The notes under the pieces: generated by a model
What the model saw: the letters and a program-made list of their open reading frames with translations, nothing else
Told to the model about the DNA's origin: nothing
The model's database searches: none
In this document: piece after piece, positions 1-7,422 of the stretch
Position numbering within the stretch: position 1 is the first letter of the stretch
Layout: each line of letters opens with the position of its first letter
Program-made: the position numbers and the translations under genes
NCBI GenBank assembly: GCA_963785075.1
Contig: CAWATW010000004.1
Span: 620,001 to 684,000 of the forward strand
Source: JAOUGY01 sp963785075
GTDB taxonomy: Bacteria > Actinomycetota > Acidimicrobiia > Spongiisociales > ZC4RG35
Direction: 5' to 3'
Length of the DNA stretch: 64,000 nucleotides

Positions 1-1
1 C

Positions 2-277
2 GAAACCGAAGGATGGCCGATCACAGCGAAGAACGCACGAGTCATCTCGGGCGGCGCCTCCTGGGAGTTGCCAATCATACGGTCACTCTGGGCGGCCTAT
101 CTGCGTCGAGCTGAACATGCCGCGGACCGATACGCCAAGAAGCTCGGCTACTCCTACGAGTTGGTCGAGTATCTCGACGTGTACGAACGATCGCTCGACG
201 GGGCGAGTCCTTTCCGCCGAGGTCGCTCGCACCCTTACGCCGAGCAGCGGATCGGGCGGCTGATGCGCGAACCCTGA
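2..277 (+). CDS. M48-family zinc metallopeptidase, C-terminal fragment
   Basis: The frame is open from base 2 and ends at a TGA at 275-277, so only about 91 C-terminal residues lie in the window. They resemble the end of M48 (HtpX/Ste24-like) membrane-associated peptidases: an RRAEHAAD segment, in which the Glu and the AD pair correspond to the third zinc ligand region of the family, then KKLGYSYELVEYL, and a closing SHPYAEQRIGRL like the family's HP-x4-RI-x-L ending. The HExxH active site would be upstream of the window and cannot be checked. Family assignment is from motifs; the substrate is unknown. Confidence 0.6.
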   Translation, partial: ETEGWPITAKNARVISGGASWELPIIRSLWAAYLRRAEHAADRYAKKLGYSYELVEYLDVYERSLDGASPFRRGRSHPYAEQRIGRLMREP

Positions 278-302
278 TTGACTGACGAGCGTTGGCCTGC
301 AA

Positions 303-932
303 TCAGTCGCTGACCAGCGATCTGGAGAGCCGGTAGATGTAGATGCCAACGCCAGCAACGGACACCAGGAAGGCCGAGACCATCGCCCAGCGCCATGGAG
401 CGGACAGTTCAGTCCATCGCATTGCCATGACGATGACCGGAAACGCGATTCCCGCGAGAACGACCCCTGAGCGGGGCTTGGCGAGCTTGCGAAGCAAGGC
501 CTCGGCCACTGATTCGAACATCGGCTCGACCTCCAATCCGGCTGCTCGAAGATCCTCGGCTGTTCGGGCCGCATGTTCTCCATCGTGAAGGTCGCGGATG
601 GCTACTTCGTTGGCGCTAACCCAAGCTAGAAAGACATCCGCGAACTGTTGGCGTTCCTTGCGACTCGCTCCGTGTTGAATCTGATCTGCCAGCTCGTTGG
701 CCTCTCGAACCCCATCGTCGCAGTAGAGGCGCGCTGCGGATTCCAGGAAATCGCCCAGATCCCAACCAGCGCGACGGCTTACCAAATCACGGTGGTGGGC
801 CTTGACCGACTTGAGCTGATCGTCTATCTCAGCGACACGCTGAACAAGACTCGCCCGCTCGGACGCCATGCTGACGAGTCGGGCAACAAGAAGCCCGCCG
901 ACGATCGCAACGATTGCGGCCGAGGACTGCAC
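303..932 (-). CDS. Membrane-anchored protein of unknown function (209 aa)
   Basis: I do not recognise a family. One hydrophobic segment lies at the N-terminus (about residues 5-20). A charged, probably coiled-coil stretch follows (about 24-50), then a soluble middle with DLGDFLESAARLY and QQFADVFLAWVS. Two hydrophobic segments close the protein (about 155-173 and 181-200). The start is a GTG; an in-frame stop lies a few codons upstream, so little longer is possible. It is read in the same direction as the 475-residue gene upstream, 168 bp away. Codon use fits the rest of the window. It may be part of the same accessory operon, but nothing fixes a role. Confidence 0.6.
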   Translation of the reverse strand: MQSSAAIVAIVGGLLVARLVSMASERASLVQRVAEIDDQLKSVKAHHRDLVSRRAGWDLGDFLESAARLYCDDGVREANELADQIQHGASRKERQQFADVFLAWVSANEVAIRDLHDGEHAARTAEDLRAAGLEVEPMFESVAEALLRKLAKPRSGVVLAGIAFPVIVMAMRWTELSAPWRWAMVSAFLVSVAGVGIYIYRLSRSLVSD

Positions 933-1100
933 GATGGTGGAGGGGAGCCATTTGGGTCACTCGCTGCCAGAATCTCAATCGCCATAGGAGGAGACTAGGA
1001 GCTCCGGTCACGATCTGTCTGGCGGCTGACTTCGTCCGCTCAACCTCGGGGCGTCGATACCAACGATCGGACGCTTTGTAGGAGGCGGCCGGTCTCGGCG

Positions 1101-2528
1101 CTAGCGCGAAAGAGCCTGACAGATGATTCCTGCAACCGAGGCGATGGTCGAGGCTACGGAGTCGTAGATCGTGTCCACGGCATCGTCGAAGCCGCCGACG
1201 GTTCCCATTGGGTCGATTCCGAGATCTCGGACGACGTTCTCGAGTCTCGCATCCACGTTGGCGACGGCATGGCTATCAAGTTGTCGGAGGTCGTTGAGTT
1301 TGAATAGCGCCGAGATGTGCGGTGCTTCCAATCCTTCGGAAACGCGCTGAGCGACTTCGTGCTTGTCGGCAACGATGTCGAGGCCGGCCTCATCCGCAAC
1401 AACGGCGGCCTTCGTGATGAGCTCAAGCAGCTTGAGGCTGCGGTAGCCGGCCGTCTCATCAGGATCGAAGCCCATCTCGTGAACCATGGACCGAAGGTGC
1501 CGCTCTCCGAGGCGATCCACGGTGCTCTGATATATGGCACCGCATCGGTCGATGAAGGCATCCCGATTGAGTCCCGGAGGGATGTGCCTTGCGATTGCTT
1601 CGAACGGCGGATCAGACCACCAACCCCGGTATTCGAGATCACCGCGAGCCACAGCAACAACGTCGTTCGCGGTTATGCGTAGACCGAGGTCATGAGCAAG
1701 AGCCTCCAAGCACGCCCGGAGGTCGGCCCACAAATAGGCGATCGCTCGTGCTCGGGTAGCGACGTTCGGGTGATCCCAACGTCGGTCGTTGAGAGGAGGA
1801 GGCTCCACCGCGTGCTCGTGGTAGAGACGGACGATCTCGGGTCGAGTGCCCTCGTAGAGCTTCTTCAGATCGATTTGGATGAGATCCCGTCCGTAGCGCT
1901 GGCACCAGCTGACCCCCCACTGGTTCTTGTATGACGCAGCGCCGGACTCGGGGTGAATCTCAATGTCTTGCTGTCCTTCGAACCGGCCGAGAACCGTGTC
2001 TCGAACGAACACTTCAGAAGCATGGTCGGCGATGCCGGCCATCCGGGCGTCGTCTCTCGAGACTGTCCCGGCGCCTGGCCATTCGAGTTCCTGGTAGTCC
2101 CATCGTCCTTCGGTCATGGGCATGCCTCCTGGCTCGACGATCAATCGAATGCCCCAGCACTCGGCCAGGACGTCCCCATCCGTCATGCGCCGTAGCGATA
2201 CGGATCTGCCAGGTAGCTCGACATCCACCTGAGTCTCCTCCCCGAGCAGTGCAGCCACGTGGTCGTCAGGGGGCGCTGAGTCTTGAACGTAGAAGACCTG
2301 AACGACGGTTAGCCCTCGTAGAGACGCGTAGTCCTGGATGAGGCCGGCATCAGCATCAACAAAGGCCGTCCCCGGCTCGTCGAATAGGTTCGAGGTCGAA
2401 CAATCTGCGATGAGGCGGTCATAGCTCGGTTGCTCGAGGTCATCCCAATGAGCGACTTGGCCATCCGTGTACCGCGGGACCAGTCCGTAGGTCATGAGGA
2501 GGCCCTGGTCGGGGATCACTACATCCAT
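1101..2528 (-). CDS. Conserved-looking protein of unknown function (475 aa)
   Basis: This is a long soluble protein with no signal peptide or membrane segment. The ATG at 2526-2528 has a GGGAG-type ribosome site just upstream. The N-terminal half is acidic and rich in aromatic residues. The C-terminal half is helical and contains LFKLNDLRQLDSHA, which loosely resembles the LN-x-LR-x3-H helices seen in HEPN-like and abortive-infection proteins; I regard this as a hint only. It follows the 111-residue gene by 12 bp, and both sit downstream of a truncated RAMA-domain gene. The three may therefore be remnants of a defence or DNA-modification-related operon. A toxin, phage-response or housekeeping role cannot be decided from sequence alone. 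Confidence 0.6.
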   Translation of the reverse strand: MDVVIPDQGLLMTYGLVPRYTDGQVAHWDDLEQPSYDRLIADCSTSNLFDEPGTAFVDADAGLIQDYASLRGLTVVQVFYVQDSAPPDDHVAALLGEETQVDVELPGRSVSLRRMTDGDVLAECWGIRLIVEPGGMPMTEGRWDYQELEWPGAGTVSRDDARMAGIADHASEVFVRDTVLGRFEGQQDIEIHPESGAASYKNQWGVSWCQRYGRDLIQIDLKKLYEGTRPEIVRLYHEHAVEPPPLNDRRWDHPNVATRARAIAYLWADLRACLEALAHDLGLRITANDVVAVARGDLEYRGWWSDPPFEAIARHIPPGLNRDAFIDRCGAIYQSTVDRLGERHLRSMVHEMGFDPDETAGYRSLKLLELITKAAVVADEAGLDIVADKHEVAQRVSEGLEAPHISALFKLNDLRQLDSHAVANVDARLENVVRDLGIDPMGTVGGFDDAVDTIYDSVASTIASVAGIICQALSR

Positions 2529-2540
2529 AGCTCCCGATTC

Positions 2541-2876
2541 TCAACGGACCGCGAGCGGCTCGAAGTCAACGGTTCCGTCGGTGAAGACCCAGAACCGGGG
2601 CTCGTACTCTCCGATGCCTGCGAAGGGGTGAGGGCCGTTTGAGTCGGGATCGTGGCCTTTGAAGCCCAGGGTCTCGCTGAGCCGAAGCGCCTCTTCCGGA
2701 TCGCCTAGCGCTGCGTAGACATGACGGTGTTCCAGCGGCTCTTCGTAGTTCTCGATAAGAGCGAGCTTCATACGACTGCCAACTACGGGCTCCTCGCTGG
2801 CGTGCCAGGCGAGTGATTCCGGCCACCACTCCGGACCGAGGCCAAGCTCATCGAAGGAATGCGTCGACATCGCCAA
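2541..2876 (-). CDS. Small protein of unknown function (up to 111 aa)
   Basis: This is a short acidic, aromatic-rich soluble protein with GPEWWPESLAWHASEEP near the start and EPRFWVFTDGTVDFEPL at the end; no known domain is recognised. The chosen frame starts with TTG (MAMSTHSF), overlapping the end of the RAMA frame by 94 bp. An internal ATG at 2769-2771 (MKLALIENYEEP) would avoid the overlap and give a 76-residue product. The protein-like composition of the first 35 residues argues for the longer form. It ends 12 bp before the 475-residue gene, suggesting co-transcription. Confidence 0.5.
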   Translation of the reverse strand: MAMSTHSFDELGLGPEWWPESLAWHASEEPVVGSRMKLALIENYEEPLEHRHVYAALGDPEEALRLSETLGFKGHDPDSNGPHPFAGIGEYEPRFWVFTDGTVDFEPLAVR

Positions 2877-3214
2877 GAGGGATCTGTTGGACTCTGAGCG
2901 AGGTAGGTCTCCCGGATTCTCGCTAGCTCTGTCGGGCCTTCCGGCCGGTTCACGCGCCAGAACTCCCAGCCGTTGTTCGACTTGCCTGTCAACGTGTCGG
3001 CAGCTCCTGACAGCGTGTCGAACTCGACTCCGTTGTCAGTGCGGATCCTGCCGTCGGGCAGGACGGTCGCTCGGTATTCGACGCTCGACCTAGAGCCGGT
3101 GAGCGTCGTTCCCGGTGCCAGAAGACCAGCAGAGATCAGGTCCAACAGGCTTACGCCGAATAACGCCTGTCTCTTCTGCTGGGTGGTGTCTTCACCGGTC
3201 TGGTCTGGCAACAC
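2783..3214 (-). pseudogene. RAMA (modified-DNA reader) domain gene, 5' end lost to an IS remnant
   Basis: The translated piece contains a clear RAMA-type domain (restriction enzyme adenine methylase associated; a predicted reader of modified DNA in restriction systems). It shows LLDLISAGLLAPGTTL, then a beta strand RATVLPDGRIR, then GVEFDTLSGAADTLTG and the closing NGWEFWRV. In known proteins RAMA usually sits at the C-terminus behind a nuclease, methylase or adaptor part. Here nothing upstream remains: the frame begins with a GTG inside an IS110-family fragment on the other strand, so the first part of the gene has been replaced. The tail after WRV overlaps the next gene and is probably not native. 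Function is inferred from the family only; the gene is probably dead. Confidence 0.6.
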
Positions 3215-3458
3215 CGACCGTCACCGGCTCAGCCGCGCCGGGAACCGACAACTCAACGCCGCCATCCACCGGATCGCACTCACCCAGGCCCGATCACACC
3301 CAGACGCCATCGCCCTTCTCGCCCGAAGAACCGATGCTGGCGCCACCCGCAAAGAGGCGCTCCGATCACTGAAACGGCGACTCTCCGATGTCGTGTTCCG
3401 AGCCATGCTCGCCGACGCTGGGCTCACCCAACACCACGCCACCCCACACGCCGCTTGA
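3201..3458 (+). pseudogene. IS110-family transposase, C-terminal remnant
   Basis: About 85 residues match the end of the IS110/IS1111-type DEDD transposase (transposase IS116/IS110/IS902 domain): SGNTDRHRLSRAGNRQLNAA, then IALTQARSHPDAIALLARR and KEALRSLKRRLSDVVFRAML. The catalytic N-terminal DEDD domain and most of the central part are absent. The upstream sequence in this frame is the antisense of the RAMA gene, so the homology starts abruptly near 3200. This marks an old deletion or insertion junction rather than a functional element. Confidence 0.75.
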
Positions 3459-3482
3459 CATAGGAAAGAGGGGACACGATCC

Positions 3483-3666
3483 AAGCCGCCCGATCCGGAG
3501 ACACCCGCCGTCAGCACGGCACTCGGGGGTCTGGGGGTCGCCCCCCAGACATCATCAACCCGCGAGCCACGGCTTGCCTATGCATCGTGACCTGAAGCCG
3601 CCCGATCCGGAGACACCCGCCGTCAGGACGGCACTCGGGGGTCTGGGGGTCGCCCCCCAGACATCA
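3483..3666. repeat. Twin 72-bp direct repeats, each with a 9-bp GC hairpin
   Basis: Bases 3483-3554 and 3595-3666 are the same 72-bp unit with one substitution (C versus G at 3516 and 3628), 112 bp apart from start to start. Each copy ends in a perfect hairpin, GTCTGGGGG-TCGC-CCCCCAGAC, at 3529-3550 and 3641-3662. The unit lies between the IS110 remnant and the 3' end of the TadE gene. The second hairpin is 19 bp past the TadE stop, so it could also act as a terminator. The form suits a REP/MITE-like or IS-end-derived repeat. Confidence 0.8.
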
Positions 3667-3680
3667 CAGCCCCCCAGGCA

Positions 3681-4232
3681 TCAGGGAATCGAGGGCTCGA
3701 TTCGCATCACCGTGTCTTCGTTCCAGCGGGATGAGCCGGTGAACCAGAGGAAGTCGGTCTGCCAGTGGTGGTCGAAGATGACGCGAACCCCCACCCAGTC
3801 GCGGTTGGCTGCTCCGTCATTGCGGTCGGCCGCCGGCCAACCGTTCTGGATGAGATACCAGTTGTTGACGCAGGACAGGGAGACCGGGTCGGAATCTCGA
3901 ACCGTGCGGTAGCGCTGGGCTCGGCCGATTGCGCCGTTGACGTCGGACTTGTAGATCATCACCTCTACGACGTCTTCGCTCGCGATGTTCTGGAGGGCAC
4001 TGGCGGTGGCCTCGAGTATGCGACAGTCCGCGCTAGAGATGCTGCCGGCCGAGGCGGCGGCCCGCGCTCCCTCACGAGTCGAAGATGAAACCGTCATCCA
4101 ATCGCGCAGGGCGATGCCCCATTCGAAGGATCCGAGGACGAGCATGAGGAGCAGCCCGACGACCATCGCCGCTTCTATGGCTGCTGCCCCGCGTTCCGAT
4201 GGTTTTCCTGCAGTTGATCGCGACATCCGCAT
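3681..4232 (-). CDS. TadE-family pseudopilin-like protein
   Basis: The N-terminus carries the TadE/TadF/TadG signature: a short basic leader, SERGAAAIEAAMVVGLLLM, with the Gly-Ala-Ala-Ala-Ile-Glu type-IV-prepilin-like motif running straight into one membrane helix. The rest (about 130 residues) is an extracytoplasmic domain with two cysteines and many aromatic residues. Such proteins are minor pilins or envelope components of Tad secretion/pilus systems, anchored in the membrane. No other tad genes are visible here, so it may be an isolated minor pseudopilin. Two starts are possible, ATG 4232 and ATG 4226 (MSRSTAG). It ends next to the hairpin repeats. Confidence 0.75.
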   Translation of the reverse strand: MRMSRSTAGKPSERGAAAIEAAMVVGLLLMLVLGSFEWGIALRDWMTVSSSTREGARAAASAGSISSADCRILEATASALQNIASEDVVEVMIYKSDVNGAIGRAQRYRTVRDSDPVSLSCVNNWYLIQNGWPAADRNDGAANRDWVGVRVIFDHHWQTDFLWFTGSSRWNEDTVMRIEPSIP

Positions 4233-4295
4233 CCCCGTACTTGCCCCAGCGACAATGTACCCGGGCAGACGCGTGCCGCTACCCCTCCGCTGTCT

Positions 4296-5480
4296 TCAGG
4301 GCACCTCGAAGAGCCCGGCTGCTCCCATCCCGCCGCCGACGCACATCGTGACCACGGCATACCGCTCCTTGCGACGACGCGCTTCGAGCAGCGCATGTCC
4401 GACCATTCGAGCCCCGCTCATCCCGTAGGGGTGACCGATGGATATGGCGCCGCCGTTGACATTGAAGATCTCGTTGTCGATGCCGAGCTTGTCGCGGCAG
4501 TAGATGGTCTGAACTGCGAACGCCTCGTTCAGCTCCCACACACCGATGTCTTCTATCGCCAGACCTGTCCGCGCCAACAGCTTTGGAACGGCGAAGACCG
4601 GACCGATTCCCATCTCGTCGGGATCGACGCCGGCCACGACCATGCCCCGGTAGTAACCGAGTGGTGCCAGACCTCGCTTCTCGGCTTCGGAAGCTTCCAT
4701 GATCACGAGCGCGGCGGCACCGTCGGACAGTTGACTGGCGTTTCCTGCGGTGACGTTCTTGTCGTAGCCTCTGACCGGGGCAAGCTGACCGAGTCCTTCC
4801 ATGGTCGTGGAAGGTCGGTTGCCTTCGTCGAGCCGGAGCTTCACCTCTTCCGATGTGGATTCCCCCGTCTCCCGATCGACGACGACCTTGGTGGTCGTGG
4901 TCTGGATGATCTCGTCGTCGAAGACACCCCGCTCTTGCGCCGAAGCAGTGCGCTGCTGCGATTGGTACGCGTACCGGTCGCAATCCTCCCGACTCACGCC
5001 GTATCTCTCGGCGACCACCTCGGCGGTGTCGATCATGGGCATGTACATGCTCGGTTCGCGTTCGAGCACTCGAGGATCCGCTGCTCGATACATGTTCATG
5101 TTCTCGTTCTGCACGAGGCTGATGGACTCGACCCCGCCGGCGACGACCACCGGGGCGCCATCGATCATCACCTGCTTGGCGCCGGTCGCCACGGCCATGA
5201 GCCCGGAGGAACACTGACGATCGATCGTCATCCCCGACACCGAGGTCGGGAGCCCTGCAGCGATGGCGGACACCCGTGCCATGTTGATCCCCTGGGTTCC
5301 TTGTTGCATCGCGCAGCCGAGGATCACGTCGTCGACTTCTGCGGGATCGACCTTGGCACGATCGACGGCGGCGCGTATCGCCATGCCGGCGAGTGTGGGT
5401 GCCTCGGTGTCGTTGAACGCTCCCCGATAGGCCCTCCCGATCGGGGTGCGGGCGGTCGAGACGATCACGGCTTCACGCAT
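4296..5480 (-). CDS. Acetyl-CoA acyltransferase (thiolase)
   Basis: A full-length thiolase of 394 residues that condenses or cleaves acyl-CoA in fatty-acid beta-oxidation or acetoacetyl-CoA metabolism. The nucleophile Cys90 lies in DRQCSSG, the second site is NEAFA and GHPYGMSGAR with the catalytic His, and the acid/base Cys is in CVGGGMGAAG near the end. The start MREAVIVSTARTPIG is supported by a TGGAG ribosome site 6 nt upstream; a longer in-frame start at 5513 is less likely. The gene follows a 38-codon membrane-peptide gene by 29 bp. Other fatty-acid genes in the window (acyl-CoA ligase, acyl-CoA dehydrogenase) are not adjacent. Beta-ketothiolase versus acetyl-CoA acetyltransferase cannot be separated by eye. 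Confidence 0.92.
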   Translation of the reverse strand: MREAVIVSTARTPIGRAYRGAFNDTEAPTLAGMAIRAAVDRAKVDPAEVDDVILGCAMQQGTQGINMARVSAIAAGLPTSVSGMTIDRQCSSGLMAVATGAKQVMIDGAPVVVAGGVESISLVQNENMNMYRAADPRVLEREPSMYMPMIDTAEVVAERYGVSREDCDRYAYQSQQRTASAQERGVFDDEIIQTTTTKVVVDRETGESTSEEVKLRLDEGNRPSTTMEGLGQLAPVRGYDKNVTAGNASQLSDGAAALVIMEASEAEKRGLAPLGYYRGMVVAGVDPDEMGIGPVFAVPKLLARTGLAIEDIGVWELNEAFAVQTIYCRDKLGIDNEIFNVNGGAISIGHPYGMSGARMVGHALLEARRRKERYAVVTMCVGGGMGAAGLFEVP

Positions 5481-5509
5481 GTCAGGCTCCAGAACTGGGA
5501 ATCCGGGGG

Positions 5510-5626
5510 TCACCCGCCGGCGATGGTGGGGTCGTCACCCGCACCGAAGACGACGTAGAGCACCGCGGTCACGATGATGGCCAGCAGGAGCCCGATCAGC
5601 CAGTCGGGGATGCGGGGGAACTTCAC
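5510..5626 (-). CDS. 38-residue single-span membrane peptide upstream of thiolase
   Basis: This is a very short frame starting with GTG 5624-5626: a basic, proline-containing head (VKFPRIPDWL), one strong hydrophobic helix (IGLLLAIIVTAVLYVVFGA) and a short acidic tail. Support for a real gene comes from a TAGAGT box ending 7 nt before the GTG, the spacing seen for leaderless transcripts elsewhere in the window. It is followed 29 bp later by the thiolase, so both are probably on one transcript. No family is recognised. It could be a small regulatory or stabilising membrane peptide, or a chance frame. Confidence 0.45.
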   Translation of the reverse strand: MKFPRIPDWLIGLLLAIIVTAVLYVVFGAGDDPTIAGG

Positions 5627-5633
5627 GTGCCGC

Positions 5634-5639
5634 ACTCTA
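5634..5639 (-). promoter_or_regulatory. Leaderless-type -10 box (TAGAGT) for the small peptide and thiolase
   Basis: TAGAGT on the minus strand ends 7 nt before the GTG of the 38-codon gene, with no Shine-Dalgarno in between. The position fits transcription starting at or near the start codon. Confidence 0.45.
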
Positions 5640-5743
5640 GAAGGCCAGGTCATCGGGCGTGTCCGACCAGCGTGCGGGCCCGGCCGGGGCGAGCCCACGA
5701 CTAAACGCTTCTGCCGTGGCCTCGGCGTGCCGATCATGCGTCG

Positions 5744-7375
5744 GTGGCATTGACCAGACGCGCCTTCTTGCGCTCGGCTGGGGCGCTCGGGTTGCTCCTG
5801 GCCGGGGGATGCAGAATCGGGATCAGCAGTCCTGAAACGACCTCGCCTGCCCTCGTGGAGCCACCGAAGCTCGACCCCCCGGTCAGCACGGCTCCAACCG
5901 CCGTACCTGCGCCACCGTCGTCGTCGGCGCCTGCTCCCATCGCCCCGCCGATCCACGTCCGGGTGATGGCACCAAGTTCACCCATTCCCAACCTCGACCC
6001 CGTGAAGTGGGCAGAGCCGGACATCCAACGTCTCTACCGCCCGTGTGTCGAATCCTTGTACGGGTGGACTACGGAGGGTGAATTGGCTCCCGTGCTCGCC
6101 GCAGAGCCGTGGCAGGCCAGCCGGGACCAACTGGTCTACACCGTGCGGGTGAAGGACGGCGTCACGTTCCACGATGGTTCCCCGCTGACTGCGGAATCCG
6201 TGGTCACGTCGTACCGTTCCGCGCTCGATCCCGCCAACGCTTCTCAATGGTCGCCTCGCCTGGCGGCAGGCCTGGAGTCCGTTGAGCCTGCAGGATCGGA
6301 CACCGTGACGTTTCGACTTGCACGACCATTCTCGCCGTTCGAGACACTGCTGGCCCTCATCCCCATCGTGCCCTCGACGATCGTCTACCGACCCCAGGAG
6401 ACGTACGCTCGAGCCCTCGTCGGGACCGGCCCCTTCCGCCTCGACTCGTGGGGGGAGGACGGCGTCCTCAGATATCGATCCTTCGACGAATATCGAGGAC
6501 GGTCGGGCCACGTGCAGGAGCTCGAGGTGTGGTTCGGCGATGCGGAAGCCGCATCCGAAGAGCTCGCGACGGGCACGACGCAGCTCGCCGTGGCGATAGG
6601 GCCGGACTGGGACGGGCAAGCCGTGACTGTCGCCCCTCGCTCAATCGTGCGATACAGGGCGCTGGCCAATCTCGACCCGACGCGTCCAACATCCTCCCTG
6701 GCCTTTCGGCGAACACTGTCGGCAACGATCGACCGCGCCGCTGTCGTCTCCGAAGCGTTGGGGGACAAAGGGCTGCCGATGTACTCGTTGCTCTCACCCA
6801 CCACTTCTCACGCACTCGACGAGGGCGCCCTCCTGGCCGCCACCGGCGAGACCGTGCCCGACACCGCCGTCGCTCCACCGGTGGACAGGCCTCTGATAAT
6901 CGTCTCGGTGGACGACCCGACGGTGCGATCGGTGGCGGCGGGCGTACAGGACGCACTCGACGAGATGGGCATCGACTCTCAGCTGTCGGTGGTGAGCGGC
7001 GGTGCGATCGCCGACACCCTCCGGCTGGGTGAACCCGACAGATTCGGGGACTTCGACCTTCTCGTGGCGGGGTCCTTCGCACAGCCGCTGACCGGGTTCG
7101 CACCCGACTACGCCTACTTCGAACGCCACAGTGGGATGGTCACGAACGTCACCAAGGTGGTCGACGCCGAATTCGACCGACTGCTGGATGAGGCGGTGGC
7201 GGCGCCCCCGGATGAGCGGGCGTTTCGCTGGGGCGCCGTCCAGCGCTACGACGTCACGTCTTCGCTGGTCGAGATACCCATCGTCGAGGGGCGATATGGG
7301 GAAGTGATCGGTGAAGACCTCGGCGACTACGAACCCTCACCGATGGGAACGCTCGACGGGCTTGCCGAGATCTGA
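5744..7375 (+). CDS. ABC-type peptide/solute-binding lipoprotein (SBP family 5)
   Basis: An extracytoplasmic solute-binding protein of the DppA/OppA/NikA family (543 aa). The N-terminus TRRAFLRSAGALGLLLAGGC has a twin-arginine-like start and a lipobox ending in Cys23, so it is probably a Tat- or Sec-exported lipoprotein. A Pro/Ser/Ala/Thr-rich linker (about 28-70) precedes the binding domain, which has the family pattern DGVTFHDGSPLTAESVVTSY and GTGPFRLDSW. The start is GTG 5744; an overlapping ATG runs into a stop. No permease or ATPase genes are adjacent, so this is an orphan binding protein. Ligand unknown, probably a peptide or nickel/opine-like solute by family. Confidence 0.85.
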   Translation: MALTRRAFLRSAGALGLLLAGGCRIGISSPETTSPALVEPPKLDPPVSTAPTAVPAPPSSSAPAPIAPPIHVRVMAPSSPIPNLDPVKWAEPDIQRLYRPCVESLYGWTTEGELAPVLAAEPWQASRDQLVYTVRVKDGVTFHDGSPLTAESVVTSYRSALDPANASQWSPRLAAGLESVEPAGSDTVTFRLARPFSPFETLLALIPIVPSTIVYRPQETYARALVGTGPFRLDSWGEDGVLRYRSFDEYRGRSGHVQELEVWFGDAEAASEELATGTTQLAVAIGPDWDGQAVTVAPRSIVRYRALANLDPTRPTSSLAFRRTLSATIDRAAVVSEALGDKGLPMYSLLSPTTSHALDEGALLAATGETVPDTAVAPPVDRPLIIVSVDDPTVRSVAAGVQDALDEMGIDSQLSVVSGGAIADTLRLGEPDRFGDFDLLVAGSFAQPLTGFAPDYAYFERHSGMVTNVTKVVDAEFDRLLDEAVAAPPDERAFRWGAVQRYDVTSSLVEIPIVEGRYGEVIGEDLGDYEPSPMGTLDGLAEI

Positions 7376-7410
7376 GGGGGGCGCACTCCGAAGTGGCACC
7401 GGTTCACTCC

Positions 7411-7416
7411 TAGGCT
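7411..7416 (+). promoter_or_regulatory. Leaderless-type -10 box (TAGGCT) for ptrB
   Basis: TAGGCT ends 6 nt before the ATG at 7423 and no ribosome-binding sequence intervenes. The spacing places the transcription start at the initiation codon. Confidence 0.55.
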
Positions 7417-7422
7417 GCGCCC

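Noticed and set aside
2973..3200. Plus-strand extension of the IS110 frame
   Set aside because: It is the antisense of the RAMA coding sequence and has no similarity to transposases.
3483..3666. CRISPR array
   Set aside because: Only two 72-bp copies with one 40-bp gap, no third unit and no cas genes. The internal hairpin and length do not fit a CRISPR repeat.
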